Shown piece after piece: positions 53,710 through 62,121 of a DNA stretch of 64,000 nucleotides. Position numbers and translations under genes: made by a program. How positions within the stretch are numbered: position 1 is the first letter of the stretch; the number at the start of each line of letters is the position of its first letter. The notes beneath the pieces were generated by a model. It saw only the letters and a program-made list of their open reading frames with translations. It was not told the origin of the DNA and did no database searches. Origin of the DNA: an uncultured bacterium (GTDB taxonomy: Bacteria > Cyanobacteriota > Vampirovibrionia > Gastranaerophilales > Gastranaerophilaceae); NCBI GenBank assembly GCA_905216055.1, contig CAJMSH010000001.1, positions 310,001 through 374,000 on the forward strand, read 5' to 3'.

Positions 53710-54929
53710 TGTTGGAAGAAAACAAAAAGATATCAGATAATATTAATATGGCAAGAAAGCATATAATAGCACTTGTTGATTGTGATTCGTTTTTCGTTTC
53801 CTGTGAGCAGGCAGTTAATCCTGAACTGAAAGGGAAACCTGTATGTGTTATGTCTGGACGCGGTCAGTGCGTTATTTCTCGCTCCAAAGAAGCTAAAAAG
53901 CTTGGGGTTCGTATGGGAATGCCGTATTTTCAAATAGAAGGTCAGATGAAAAAGGCTATTTATATAAATGCAAATCATGACTTATATCATGAAATATCTA
54001 AAAAAGTTATGGCTGTGTTAAAGGAATTTAGCCCTAAAGTTGAAATATATTCAATAGATGAAGCTTTTGTTGATTTAACAGGATTGGAACGTTTGTATAA
54101 AAAGAATTATCTTGAAATTGCTCAAATGATAAGAGATGAGGTTAAGGAGAAAGTTGATATTCCCGTTTCAATAGGCTTAAGCAGCTCAAAATCATTGGCA
54201 AAGCTTGCATCAGATAAGGCTAAAAAGTTAGAAGAAGGTGTTATGTTGATTGGCGCAAGAAAAATTGTGCCATTGCTTCAAAAAACAAGTATTGATGAAA
54301 TTTGGGGAATCGGGAAAAATTTGTCAGCTCTTTTTAGACGTAACGGAATTTTAACAGCTTATGAACTTGTTTCGCAAGATGATGTTTGGCTTAACAAACA
54401 AGTTGGTATCAGGGGACTTGAGATGAAACATGAACTTCTTGGAGAAATGGTTTCTCCTGTTTGTGATGAAGTTAAACTTCCTCAATCTATTCAAAAAACG
54501 AGTGCTCTTGCAAAATTTTCTTCTGATAAGAATTATTTAAAAAATTCGCTAAATTATCATATTCACAGAGCCTGCGTAAAATTGCGTAAAATAAATGCCA
54601 AATGTAAGGGTATTAGTATCTTTTTGCGGACAAAGGATTTTAGAGTTTTTTGTGAAAAGAAGGTTTTGAATGCGGCAACGGATTTTGAACTTGAGATATC
54701 AGATATTGTTTTTGAGCTTTTGGAAAAAATTTATAATGAAAAAATTTTATACAGAAGTACAGGAGTAATCCTTGATACATTTGTTTTTAATTCGCAAGCT
54801 CAGATGTCTTTGTTTACAGATATTAATGTGGATGAGAAAAAAGAAAAACTTTCAAAATGTTTTGACAAGTTAGAAGAACGTTTTGGGAAAGATATTATTC
54901 AAACCGGATTTATCAAGAAAGATGTTTAA
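53709..54929 (+). CDS. Y-family DNA polymerase (UmuC/DinB type)
   Basis: The 406-residue protein carries the Y-family motifs ALVDCDSFFVSCE (catalytic Asp), VISRSKEAKKLGVRMGMP, YSIDEAFVDLTGL (catalytic Asp-Glu), GLSSSKSLAKLASD and IWGIGKNLSALFRRNGI (helix-hairpin-helix), and a clamp-binding QAQMSLF near the C-terminus. The FVSCE-NPELKGKPV pattern is closer to UmuC than to DinB. No umuD neighbour is seen. The ATG at 53709 is coupled to the rqcH stop; MARKH at 53748 is an alternative start matching family length better. Confidence 0.9.
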   Translation: MLEENKKISDNINMARKHIIALVDCDSFFVSCEQAVNPELKGKPVCVMSGRGQCVISRSKEAKKLGVRMGMPYFQIEGQMKKAIYINANHDLYHEISKKVMAVLKEFSPKVEIYSIDEAFVDLTGLERLYKKNYLEIAQMIRDEVKEKVDIPVSIGLSSSKSLAKLASDKAKKLEEGVMLIGARKIVPLLQKTSIDEIWGIGKNLSALFRRNGILTAYELVSQDDVWLNKQVGIRGLEMKHELLGEMVSPVCDEVKLPQSIQKTSALAKFSSDKNYLKNSLNYHIHRACVKLRKINAKCKGISIFLRTKDFRVFCEKKVLNAATDFELEISDIVFELLEKIYNEKILYRSTGVILDTFVFNSQAQMSLFTDINVDEKKEKLSKCFDKLEERFGKDIIQTGFIKKDV

Positions 54930-55522
54930 ATTTCTCGTCTGCCTTCGATAGCCTTTGCGATTGTAATTTCATCAGCATATTCAAGGTCTGCCCCAACAGG
55001 CAGACCAAATGCTATTCTGGAAATTTTTACGCCAAAAGGCTTTATCAATTTATTCAAATAAAGGCTTGTCGCTTCACCTTCAACAGAAGGACTTAGTGCT
55101 AAAATAACTTCTTTTACTCTTTCATCCGTTAAACGATTAAGAAGTTCTTTTATTCTGATATCATCAGCACCGATTCCGTCCATTGGGGATATCAATCCTT
55201 GCAATACGTGGTACAAGCCTTTATATTCATTTGTTTTTTCAATAGCTATCAAATCTTTGGTTTCTGCAACAACACAGATTGTAGATTTGTCACGGGTTGT
55301 TGATTGGCAAATTTCACATGGACTTGTTGAGGATAAGTTGAAACAAATCTCACAAGTTTTTGTGTTTTCTTTGGCTTCAATCATACTTTGTGCAAATTTT
55401 TCCACTTCAGATTTAGGCATTCTCAATAAATAAAATGCCATGCGTTGTGCGGATTTTGGTCCAACTGACGGGAACTTTTGAAAATGTTCTATCAGTGATG
55501 CTATTGATTTAGGATAAATCAT
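54926..55522 (-). CDS. recR: Recombination mediator RecR
   Basis: This 198-residue protein has the helix-hairpin-helix (FPSVGPKSAQRMAFYLL), a C4 zinc finger (CEICFNLSSTSPCEIC) and a TOPRIM domain (ICVVAETKDLIAIE, ALSPSVEGEATSLYL). RecR with RecO/RecF loads RecA at gaps. It overlaps the upstream ybaB gene by one base, the usual ybaB-recR order. Confidence 0.96.
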   Translation of the reverse strand: MIYPKSIASLIEHFQKFPSVGPKSAQRMAFYLLRMPKSEVEKFAQSMIEAKENTKTCEICFNLSSTSPCEICQSTTRDKSTICVVAETKDLIAIEKTNEYKGLYHVLQGLISPMDGIGADDIRIKELLNRLTDERVKEVILALSPSVEGEATSLYLNKLIKPFGVKISRIAFGLPVGADLEYADEITIAKAIEGRREI

Positions 55523-55857
55523 TAGAAGTTTAACCCCGGAATATTAATTCCGCCAGTTACTGACTTCATTTTGTTTTCCATAGTTTTTGAAGCTTTGTCG
55601 CTTGCTTGTTTAATTGCTGATGAAATGATATCTTCAAGCATTTCTACTGTATCATTGTCAACAGATGAAGGATTTTCAGGGTTAACGGCTTCTGCTGATA
55701 ATTTGATTGATTTAAATTTGCCTTGACCGTCACAGATTACTTTAACAGCACCATTTGCAGCTTCTCCTGTAATTTCAAGATTAGCAAGTTCTTCTTGAGT
55801 GTCTTTTAATTTCTTTTGCAAGCTTTGAGCTTGTTTCATCATTTGCATAATGTTCAT
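55522..55857 (-). CDS. YbaB/EbfC nucleoid-associated protein
   Basis: The 111-residue protein begins with MNIMQMMKQAQSLQKKLKD and has the YbaB beta-sheet (GAVKVICDGQGKFKSIKLS) and C-terminal helix. YbaB dimers bind DNA with little sequence preference. Its stop overlaps the recR start, and GGAGAGA precedes its ATG. Confidence 0.94.
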   Translation of the reverse strand: MNIMQMMKQAQSLQKKLKDTQEELANLEITGEAANGAVKVICDGQGKFKSIKLSAEAVNPENPSSVDNDTVEMLEDIISSAIKQASDKASKTMENKMKSVTGGINIPGLNF

Positions 55858-55915
55858 AGTCTTCTCTCCTAAGTCTGATTTATTTATTATCTGTCATATC
55901 CCCATTGTAACACAA

Positions 55916-55950
55916 TTGGTTTTTACATCAATTTATTATATAATAAAAAT
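55916..55950 (+). promoter_or_regulatory. Leaderless promoter of the matrixin-like gene
   Basis: TTGGTT (55916-55921), 17-nt spacer, TATAAT (55939-55944), then 6 nt to the ATG at 55951. No Shine-Dalgarno sequence. Confidence 0.78.
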
Positions 55951-56727
55951 ATGAAAAAATATACTTATGTTGCTGAATCTTTAAAAAACGGAAGAATAAT
56001 GCGTTGGACATTTATGCCTTTGAATGTGTATATTGCTCCGATGAAATTTTATTCTAAGCAAGGTCAGGAATATAAATATCGTCAGATGGTAATACGTGCA
56101 CTTAATGAGTGGCAAAGTGCAACAAAAGGGCGAGTTGCTTTTAAAGTTGTAAATACTCTTATGGAATCAAATGTTAATGTTGATTGGAAAAGGGTTGAAA
56201 GAAAGGCGCTTGGTCATTGTTATTTTAATTTTGACGGTTCAAACAGGTTATATGGTGCTGAAGTTGCTATCGGTTTGACAGAAGGTTTAGTGCATGCCGA
56301 TTATATGGATGAAAATGAAGTATATCATACAATATTACATGAAATAGGGCATGCTATCGGGCTTGGTCATAGTCATAACTCTGCTGATATAATGTATACA
56401 CCGCATCAAAAAGGGGTTAATTCAATTTCTGAAGGTGACAGACTTACCGTAAACTGGCTATATACTTTACCTCAAGGAGCTGATACTGCTGAGGTTTCTT
56501 CAAAATACGGAATTGGCGGAAGTAATATTGATGAAATTATTGCAAAATTTATAGATAGAAAATCGCCGACAGAATTTGAAAAAGTAAAAGCTTCAATTAA
56601 AATGCCGAAACGTGATTTGTTAGAAGAACAGGAAGCTATTGCAAACCTTCGTAAATATCACATGGCTTTGCAAAATGTTCAAATTTCTGAGGATATGAGA
56701 AAGTTTTTTATTAACAAAAAGAAGTAA
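55951..56727 (+). CDS. Matrixin-like zinc metalloprotease
   Basis: A 258-residue protein with HEIGHAIGLGH (residues 130-140, three zinc-binding His and catalytic Glu) and a Met-turn ADIMY (Met148), the metzincin/matrixin pattern. The upstream part (WTFMPLNVYIAP, MVIRALNEWQSATKG) matches the catalytic-domain start of matrixins. There is no signal peptide or propeptide, unusual for this family, which is normally secreted. The substrate is unknown. It is expressed from a leaderless promoter; accD lies 63 bases downstream. Confidence 0.85.
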   Translation: MKKYTYVAESLKNGRIMRWTFMPLNVYIAPMKFYSKQGQEYKYRQMVIRALNEWQSATKGRVAFKVVNTLMESNVNVDWKRVERKALGHCYFNFDGSNRLYGAEVAIGLTEGLVHADYMDENEVYHTILHEIGHAIGLGHSHNSADIMYTPHQKGVNSISEGDRLTVNWLYTLPQGADTAEVSSKYGIGGSNIDEIIAKFIDRKSPTEFEKVKASIKMPKRDLLEEQEAIANLRKYHMALQNVQISEDMRKFFINKKK

Positions 56728-56790
56728 AATTGCATTGTTTTCTTTTTGATGTATAATACATTTGTTAAATGTTTTTTAAGGGATATATAT

Positions 56791-57663
56791 ATGACAGTTC
56801 AAGATTGGTTTGAAAAAAGAAAACAAGCTCAATTACAGAGAAGACAACTCGAAGGTAGAGTTGAATTAGATATGGATCCTGATTTATGGATGAAATGTGT
56901 TCACTGTGATGCTCAGCTTTTAAAAGAAGATTTGATAAAAAATGATATGGTTTGTCCTGTTTGTGATTACCATTTCAGAATAAATGCAAGAACACGTATT
57001 AAACAACTTTTTGATGAAAATTCTTTTGAAGAGTTGTTTGGTGATATAAAACCTGCTGATCCTTTAGATTTTGTTGATACCGAAAGTTATAAAAACAGAT
57101 TGGCTAAAGCTCAAAATAAAACCGGGCTTAATGATGCTGTTATAACTGGTATTGCGACAATTAAAGGTAACAAACTCGCTACCGCTGTTATGGACTTCGA
57201 TTTTATGGGAGGTTCAATGGGCAGCGTTGTTGGTGAAAAAGTTACTAGAATTATTGAAAAAGCAATTGAGTTAAGATTACCTGTTCTAGCAATCACTTCA
57301 TCCGGTGGTGCAAGAATGCAGGAAAGCGCTTTGAGCCTTATGCAGATGGCTAAAACTTCTTGTGCTGTATCTAAACTTGATGATGAAGGATTGTTATATA
57401 TTAACCTTTTGACAGAACCTACATTTGGCGGTGTTACTGCAAGTTTTGGTATGCTTGGCGATATTATTATCGCAGAACAAGGTGCCAGAATCGGTTTTGC
57501 AGGACGTAGAGTTATAGAACAGACTATCAGACAAAAGTTACCGTCTGATTTCCAAACAGCAGAGTATTTACTAAAATACGGGCAGGTCGATATTGTTTCT
57601 CCTCGTAAAGATTTGAGAGACACTTTGGCTAAAATTTTGGAAATGCATAAAGTCGTACAGTAA
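56791..57663 (+). CDS. accD: Acetyl-CoA carboxylase carboxyltransferase subunit beta
   Basis: The 290-residue protein has an N-terminal C4 zinc ribbon (CVHCDAQ and CPVCDYH) and the carboxyltransferase core (AVMDFDFMGGSMGSVVGEK, SSGGARMQE). It acts with AccA to transfer CO2 from carboxybiotin to acetyl-CoA in fatty acid synthesis. I chose the ATG at 56791, which follows AAGGGA; an ATG at 56746 adds 15 residues with no site. accA follows after 12 bases. Confidence 0.96.
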   Translation: MTVQDWFEKRKQAQLQRRQLEGRVELDMDPDLWMKCVHCDAQLLKEDLIKNDMVCPVCDYHFRINARTRIKQLFDENSFEELFGDIKPADPLDFVDTESYKNRLAKAQNKTGLNDAVITGIATIKGNKLATAVMDFDFMGGSMGSVVGEKVTRIIEKAIELRLPVLAITSSGGARMQESALSLMQMAKTSCAVSKLDDEGLLYINLLTEPTFGGVTASFGMLGDIIIAEQGARIGFAGRRVIEQTIRQKLPSDFQTAEYLLKYGQVDIVSPRKDLRDTLAKILEMHKVVQ

Positions 57664-57675
57664 GAGGATAGATTT

Positions 57676-58629
57676 ATGACAGCAGTTTTGGATTTTGAAA
57701 AACCTATTTTAGAAATTCAGGAAAAAATTGAAGAATTAAAAAAGATAAGTTTGGAGTCAGGCATGGATCTTAATAAAGAAATTGAAACTTTTGAACAACA
57801 GGCAGAAGATTATAGAAAAGAACTTTATTCTAATCTTAAGCCGTCTCAAAAACTTCAGATTGCAAGACACCCTGAAAGACCAAATTTTCTTGATTATGTT
57901 CATCATATGTGTGAAGATTTTGTTGAACTTCACGGGGACAGAGAAGGTATGGATGATCGTGCAATTATTGGCGGACTTGCCAAAATTGACGGCAGACCTG
58001 TTATGATTATCGGTACTATGAAGGGTAAATCTACAAAAGAAAATTTGGAATATAACTTTGGTATGCCTCAACCTCAAGGATATAGAAAAGCTTTGAGATT
58101 GTTTAAACATGCAAGCAAATTTAATATTCCGATTATTACTCTAATTGATACCCCGGGGGCTTATCCTGGTATTAGTGCTGAAGAAACTAACCAGGGCGGT
58201 GCGATTGCTGTTAACTTAATGCAAATGGCAAAATTAAAAGTTCCTGTAATTGCTATTATTACAGGTGAGGGCTGTTCAGGCGGTGCATTAGGCTTGGCAG
58301 TAGCGGATAAAGTCTTTTTATTGGAACATGCTTATTATACAGTTATTTCTCCAGAAGGTTGTGCATCTATTTTGTGGCGTGATGCGACAAAAGCTTCTGA
58401 AGCTGCTGATGCTTTGAGAATTACTGCTAAAGATTTACTTCATTTTGATATAATTGATGGTGAAATTAAAGAACCTACAGGCGGTGCTCATACAAATTAT
58501 GAAGAAATTTCAGCAACTATGAAAAAAACTATTTTGGATAGCCTTGATGAACTTTCAAAATTCTCTGTTGATGAGTTGAAAGAAAATCGTTATCAAAAAT
58601 TCAGAAAAATGGGTGTATTTATTCAATAA
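57676..58629 (+). CDS. accA: Acetyl-CoA carboxylase carboxyltransferase subunit alpha
   Basis: A 317-residue protein with the AccA helical N-terminus (LDFEKPILEIQEKIEELK), QIARHPERPNFLDY, TPGAYPGISAEETNQGGAIA and GEGCSGGALGLAVADK. Together with accD it forms the carboxyltransferase. The adjacent arrangement suggests equimolar expression. AAGAGGATA precedes the ATG. Confidence 0.97.
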   Translation: MTAVLDFEKPILEIQEKIEELKKISLESGMDLNKEIETFEQQAEDYRKELYSNLKPSQKLQIARHPERPNFLDYVHHMCEDFVELHGDREGMDDRAIIGGLAKIDGRPVMIIGTMKGKSTKENLEYNFGMPQPQGYRKALRLFKHASKFNIPIITLIDTPGAYPGISAEETNQGGAIAVNLMQMAKLKVPVIAIITGEGCSGGALGLAVADKVFLLEHAYYTVISPEGCASILWRDATKASEAADALRITAKDLLHFDIIDGEIKEPTGGAHTNYEEISATMKKTILDSLDELSKFSVDELKENRYQKFRKMGVFIQ

Positions 58630-58668
58630 TGTTGGTAGACTTCATTTTTTAAGGCATAAGTATTAGAG

Positions 58669-59565
58669 ATGAATAATTATTTTGAATTACAAATAAAAAT
58701 TAACCCTGATATTGAAGATGTTGTGTCTGAATTCTGCTTTGAGATGCTTCCTTGTGAAGGTGTTGTTTTAGCTGAAGAAGCTTATAAAGATTTAGAGATG
58801 ATATCAACTACTGAGGGTACTTTAAAGGTATTTTTGACTGAAGAACCTAAGGATTTAGATAATATTTTAAATTCGGAACGTGAGCTTTTGAAATCACGTG
58901 GCTTGTCTGATGAAGAATTAGGTAGTTGGGAATATGTAATTTCAAATAAGCCTAATGAGGATTGGTCAAAGAAATGGAAAGAAAAATGGGATATTACAAG
59001 AGTAACTGATAAAATTGTAATTGTTCCTGATTGGCTGGAATATTCTCCAAAAGAAAATGAAGTTGTAATCAGATTAGAGCCTGGGTGTGCTTTTGGAACC
59101 GGAACTCATCAGACTACACAGTTGTGCATGAAAGCTATTGAAAAATATATGCAAAAAGGTGCAAAAGTCGCTGATATTGGCATGGGCTCAGGAATTTTGG
59201 CAATTTGTGCTAAAAAATTTGGTGCATCTTACGTGTATGGTTGTGATAATGACGAAACCGTAATTGATGTCGCCAAAGAAAATGCGGTAAAAAACAATGC
59301 AGAATGTGTATTTGAATTAAATACTGCAGATAAAATTAATGAAAAATTTGATTTTGTTTTGGCAAATATTTTGCATAATGTTTTAGCTGAAATTATGGGC
59401 GATTTAAAAAATATTATGAAAGATAATGCAATAATGGTTTTATCAGGAATTTTAGATGAGAAAAAGCCTGTTGTGTTAGATGCTATAAAAAAATATAATT
59501 TGAAATTAATTGAAGAAGCTCATCAAGATCAATGGGTTGCTTTGATTGTAAGAAAGGTTGATTAG
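58669..59565 (+). CDS. prmA: Ribosomal protein L11 methyltransferase
   Basis: This 298-residue protein has a PrmA N-terminal domain and a SAM-binding Rossmann domain: GCAFGTGTHQTTQL, VADIGMGSGILAI, YGCDNDETVID and VLANILHNVL. It trimethylates L11. It lies 39 bases after accA and 4 bases before kdsB, and is likely cotranscribed with both. Confidence 0.94.
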   Translation: MNNYFELQIKINPDIEDVVSEFCFEMLPCEGVVLAEEAYKDLEMISTTEGTLKVFLTEEPKDLDNILNSERELLKSRGLSDEELGSWEYVISNKPNEDWSKKWKEKWDITRVTDKIVIVPDWLEYSPKENEVVIRLEPGCAFGTGTHQTTQLCMKAIEKYMQKGAKVADIGMGSGILAICAKKFGASYVYGCDNDETVIDVAKENAVKNNAECVFELNTADKINEKFDFVLANILHNVLAEIMGDLKNIMKDNAIMVLSGILDEKKPVVLDAIKKYNLKLIEEAHQDQWVALIVRKVD

Positions 59566-59569
59566 GAAA

Positions 59570-60301
59570 ATGGGAAAAACAGCAATAATAATTCCGGCCA
59601 GATACGGTTCTTCAAGATTAGAGGGAAAACCGTTAATTGAAGTTTCAGGCAAACCTATTATTCAATGGGTTTATGAAAAAGCTCAACAATCAAAGTTGGC
59701 TGATATTATAATTGTCGCAACTGATGATAAAAGAATTTATGATGCTGTTAAATCATTTGGCGGAAATGTTGAAATGACCTCAACTGAGCATAAATGCGGT
59801 TCAGATAGAATTAAAGAAGTTGTAATGCGCCATCCTGAAATTTCTTATATTGTAAATTTGCAAGGGGATGAACCTTTAATAAAACCTGAAAGTATTGATG
59901 AAGTTGCCAAAAATGTAAAAGAAGATAAGTTAGCTGATATTTCAACTTTGATTAGAAAAATAACACCTGTTGAGGCTGAAAATCCTAATTTAGTTAAATG
60001 CGTAGTTGATAATTTCGGTTTTGCAATGTATTTTTCTCGCTCTAAAATCCCATTTGAGAGAAATGTTGGAAAATCAGATTTTTACGGACATTTAGGAATT
60101 TATGGTTATAAGCGTGAAGCATTAATTAAGATGACAGAACTTCCGCAAAGCTCTTACGAAATGTCTGAAAGCCTTGAGCAATTACGAGCATTACAAAATG
60201 GAATGAGAATAAAAACATCCGTTGTCGATTTTATTCCTGTTGGAATTGACACGGCAGAAGATTTAGAAAAATTTAAAAATATTATTGCTAAGACTCTTTA
60301 A
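59570..60301 (+). CDS. kdsB: 3-deoxy-manno-octulosonate cytidylyltransferase
   Basis: A 243-residue cytidylyltransferase: IIPARYGSSRLEGKPL (CTP-binding), EHKCGSDRIKEV, VNLQGDEPLI (metal-binding Asp), FSRSKIPFER and HLGIYGYKREAL. It activates Kdo as CMP-Kdo for lipopolysaccharide core, supporting a Gram-negative envelope with LPS. I chose the ATG at 59570 after a TAGGAA site; an upstream TTG lies in prmA. Its end overlaps the convergent Xre gene by 14 bases. Confidence 0.95.
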   Translation: MGKTAIIIPARYGSSRLEGKPLIEVSGKPIIQWVYEKAQQSKLADIIIVATDDKRIYDAVKSFGGNVEMTSTEHKCGSDRIKEVVMRHPEISYIVNLQGDEPLIKPESIDEVAKNVKEDKLADISTLIRKITPVEAENPNLVKCVVDNFGFAMYFSRSKIPFERNVGKSDFYGHLGIYGYKREALIKMTELPQSSYEMSESLEQLRALQNGMRIKTSVVDFIPVGIDTAEDLEKFKNIIAKTL

Positions 60302-60512
60302 ATAGACTGCTTGGGTTAACTTGAAAAAGCTCAGAAATTTTAAGCAGCATATTTAAACTTATACGTTCTTTACAGTTTTCTACTCTGCTTATAAATTCTC
60401 GTGAACAATTTAAATTCTCAGCCATTTTTTCTTGAGAAATTTTTGCTTTAAGTCTATAATTTTTGATATTTTTTGCAATAATATTATGGTATTTATTTTC
60501 TTTAATGTCCAT
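60288..60512 (-). CDS. Xre-family helix-turn-helix regulator
   Basis: This 74-residue protein consists of one HTH_3 domain: IAKNIKNYRLKAKISQEKMAENLNCSREFISRVENCK, then ISLNMLLKISELFQVNPSSLF. It would bind DNA as a dimer; the targets are unknown. It overlaps kdsB convergently, so simultaneous transcription would produce antisense overlap. A weak TATAGT box lies about 12 nt before the ATG. Confidence 0.85.
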   Translation of the reverse strand: MDIKENKYHNIIAKNIKNYRLKAKISQEKMAENLNCSREFISRVENCKERISLNMLLKISELFQVNPSSLFKES

Positions 60513-60744
60513 AATTTTAATTTAACTATATATTACAATCAAGGCTATGAAGATGTACATCACACTTTCGGCTATAAATTTTTTCTAGTTAAAATCCCAA
60601 AAATTTTATAAAAGTACTTGCATTTTTTTCAAAAATAAATTAATATATATATACAAATATTAAAAAAAATTTAAAAAAATAAATATTTTGTAATATTTTA
60701 TATTTGTGTTATATTAAAGGTGTTAGACTATTTTAACAGAGGAA

Positions 60745-61503
60745 ATGAAGACTATGACTGAAAATGCAGAATTACCTAATGAAACGGAAGACCGTCAAAA
60801 AATACTTTTAGCTGATGATGAAGCCAGCATAAGAAGAATATTAGAAACAAGATTAAAAATGGCTGGTTATGATGTTTGCACAGCTCAAGATGGTGAAGAA
60901 GCCGTTAATGCATTTAATAAATATAATCCTGATTTGGTAGTATTAGATGTAATGATGCCAAAAATGGATGGTTATGGAGTAACAAGAGAAATTAGAAGAA
61001 CATCTGATGTTCCAATTATTATACTTACTGCATTAGGAGATGTTTCAGAAAGAATTACAGGGTTGGAACTTGGTGCAGATGATTATGTAATAAAACCTTT
61101 CAGCCCAAAAGAATTGGAAGCAAGAGTTAAAGCTGTTTTAAGAAGAACAAATAGCAGAGAAGCAGTTGCTCCAACCGGAAAAGTTACAAAAAATGTTATA
61201 ACAACAGGTAATATAAAAATTGATACTGCAAGACGTCAAGTATTTAGAAAGAATGAAAGAATTCGCTTAACAGGTATGGAATTTAGTCTTTTGGAATTAC
61301 TTGTAAATAATTCAGGTCAAGCATTTTCAAGAAATGAAATTTTGCAACATGTATGGGCTTATCCGCCAGATCATCGTATAGATACACGTGTTGTAGATGT
61401 TCATATTTCAAGATTGCGTTCAAAATTGGAAACAGATCCGGCAAATCCTGAACTAATATTAACAGCTCGTGGTATTGGTTATATGTTCCAAAGAATAAGC
61501 TAA
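60745..61503 (+). CDS. rpaB: OmpR-family response regulator, ortholog of cyanobacterial RpaB/Ycf27
   Basis: A 252-residue regulator with an N-terminal receiver (LLADDEASIRRILETRLKM, LVVLDVMMPKMDGYG with phospho-Asp68, PIIILTALGDV, GADDYVIKPFSPKELEAR) and a winged-helix domain (RIRLTGMEFSLLELLVNNSG, ILQHVWAYPPDHRIDTR, HISRLRSKLETDPANPELI, ARGIGYMFQRI). These stretches follow cyanobacterial RpaB almost residue for residue from my knowledge of that family. In cyanobacteria RpaB binds HLR1 sites and controls photosystem and cell-division genes under stress. The start has AGAGGAA upstream. No kinase is adjacent. A mobile element begins 19 bases after the stop. Confidence 0.88.
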   Translation: MKTMTENAELPNETEDRQKILLADDEASIRRILETRLKMAGYDVCTAQDGEEAVNAFNKYNPDLVVLDVMMPKMDGYGVTREIRRTSDVPIIILTALGDVSERITGLELGADDYVIKPFSPKELEARVKAVLRRTNSREAVAPTGKVTKNVITTGNIKIDTARRQVFRKNERIRLTGMEFSLLELLVNNSGQAFSRNEILQHVWAYPPDHRIDTRVVDVHISRLRSKLETDPANPELILTARGIGYMFQRIS

Positions 61504-61522
61504 AAGTTATTAATTAAAAATT

Positions 61523-61547
61523 GGCTATGTCACAACAAACAGTTGAT
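61523..61547 (+). repeat. Left terminal inverted repeat of the lnu(C) element
   Basis: 25 bp starting GGCTATGTCACAAC, pairing with the right end with three mismatches (positions 5, 18, 19). It lies 19 bases after the rpaB stop. Confidence 0.85.
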
Positions 61548-61603
61548 AAATAGCCATTTTTATAGGGGAGTATCAGAACTCCCCTACAAACTGTTATTTG
61601 CAG

Positions 61604-62098
61604 TTATCTATACTCATTTGGAATTTCGATATGAAGTGTCTCACACAATAACTTCACATCATGTGCATCATTTTCATCAAACTCGTATCCCAGATGGAAC
61701 ATTACTTGACTATATGGTTCAATACAGGAAACCTCTATTTCCTCAATTCTTCCTTTACCCGAAAAAGTTTCTACCGGAAAACAATCCCCATCATAAAGAA
61801 TTTCACCTTCGTCCGTATATTCAAAACAATGCAAATCAATAATTCTGTTTTTCAAATCTTCCCATACAGTATGGTTCAATGTTGTATATTCCATCTTAAT
61901 CTCATAAAAGCCATTAGCTTTCATTATTTCTATAAAGTTCTGATAATCGTTCTTTTCTACAAAAATGTCAATATCATTATGGGCTCTTGACTGATATCCA
62001 AGAAGAGCATCTACACCCCAGCCACCATCAAGAAAGACTTTAATCTCCGCATCTATTGCAAATTGAAGAATCTGTTTTACATCTGTTATATTGACCAT
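61604..62098 (-). CDS. lnu(C): Lincosamide nucleotidyltransferase Lnu(C)
   Basis: The 164-residue protein shows the nucleotidyltransferase core FLDGGWGVDALLG and the acidic RAHNDIDIFVEK, followed by LKNRIIDLHCFEYTDEG, as in Lnu-type enzymes. From memory it is nearly identical to Lnu(C), which adenylylates lincosamides such as lincomycin. I chose the ATG at 62098 with a GGAGATG site; a longer frame to 62167 runs into the transposase gene. It lies 23 bases downstream of the transposase gene and travels with it. Codon use and base composition differ from the chromosome, indicating recent transfer. Confidence 0.93.
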   Translation of the reverse strand: MVNITDVKQILQFAIDAEIKVFLDGGWGVDALLGYQSRAHNDIDIFVEKNDYQNFIEIMKANGFYEIKMEYTTLNHTVWEDLKNRIIDLHCFEYTDEGEILYDGDCFPVETFSGKGRIEEIEVSCIEPYSQVMFHLGYEFDENDAHDVKLLCETLHIEIPNEYR

Positions 62099-62121
62099 CT
62101 TATCATCTCCACAAATTCTAA

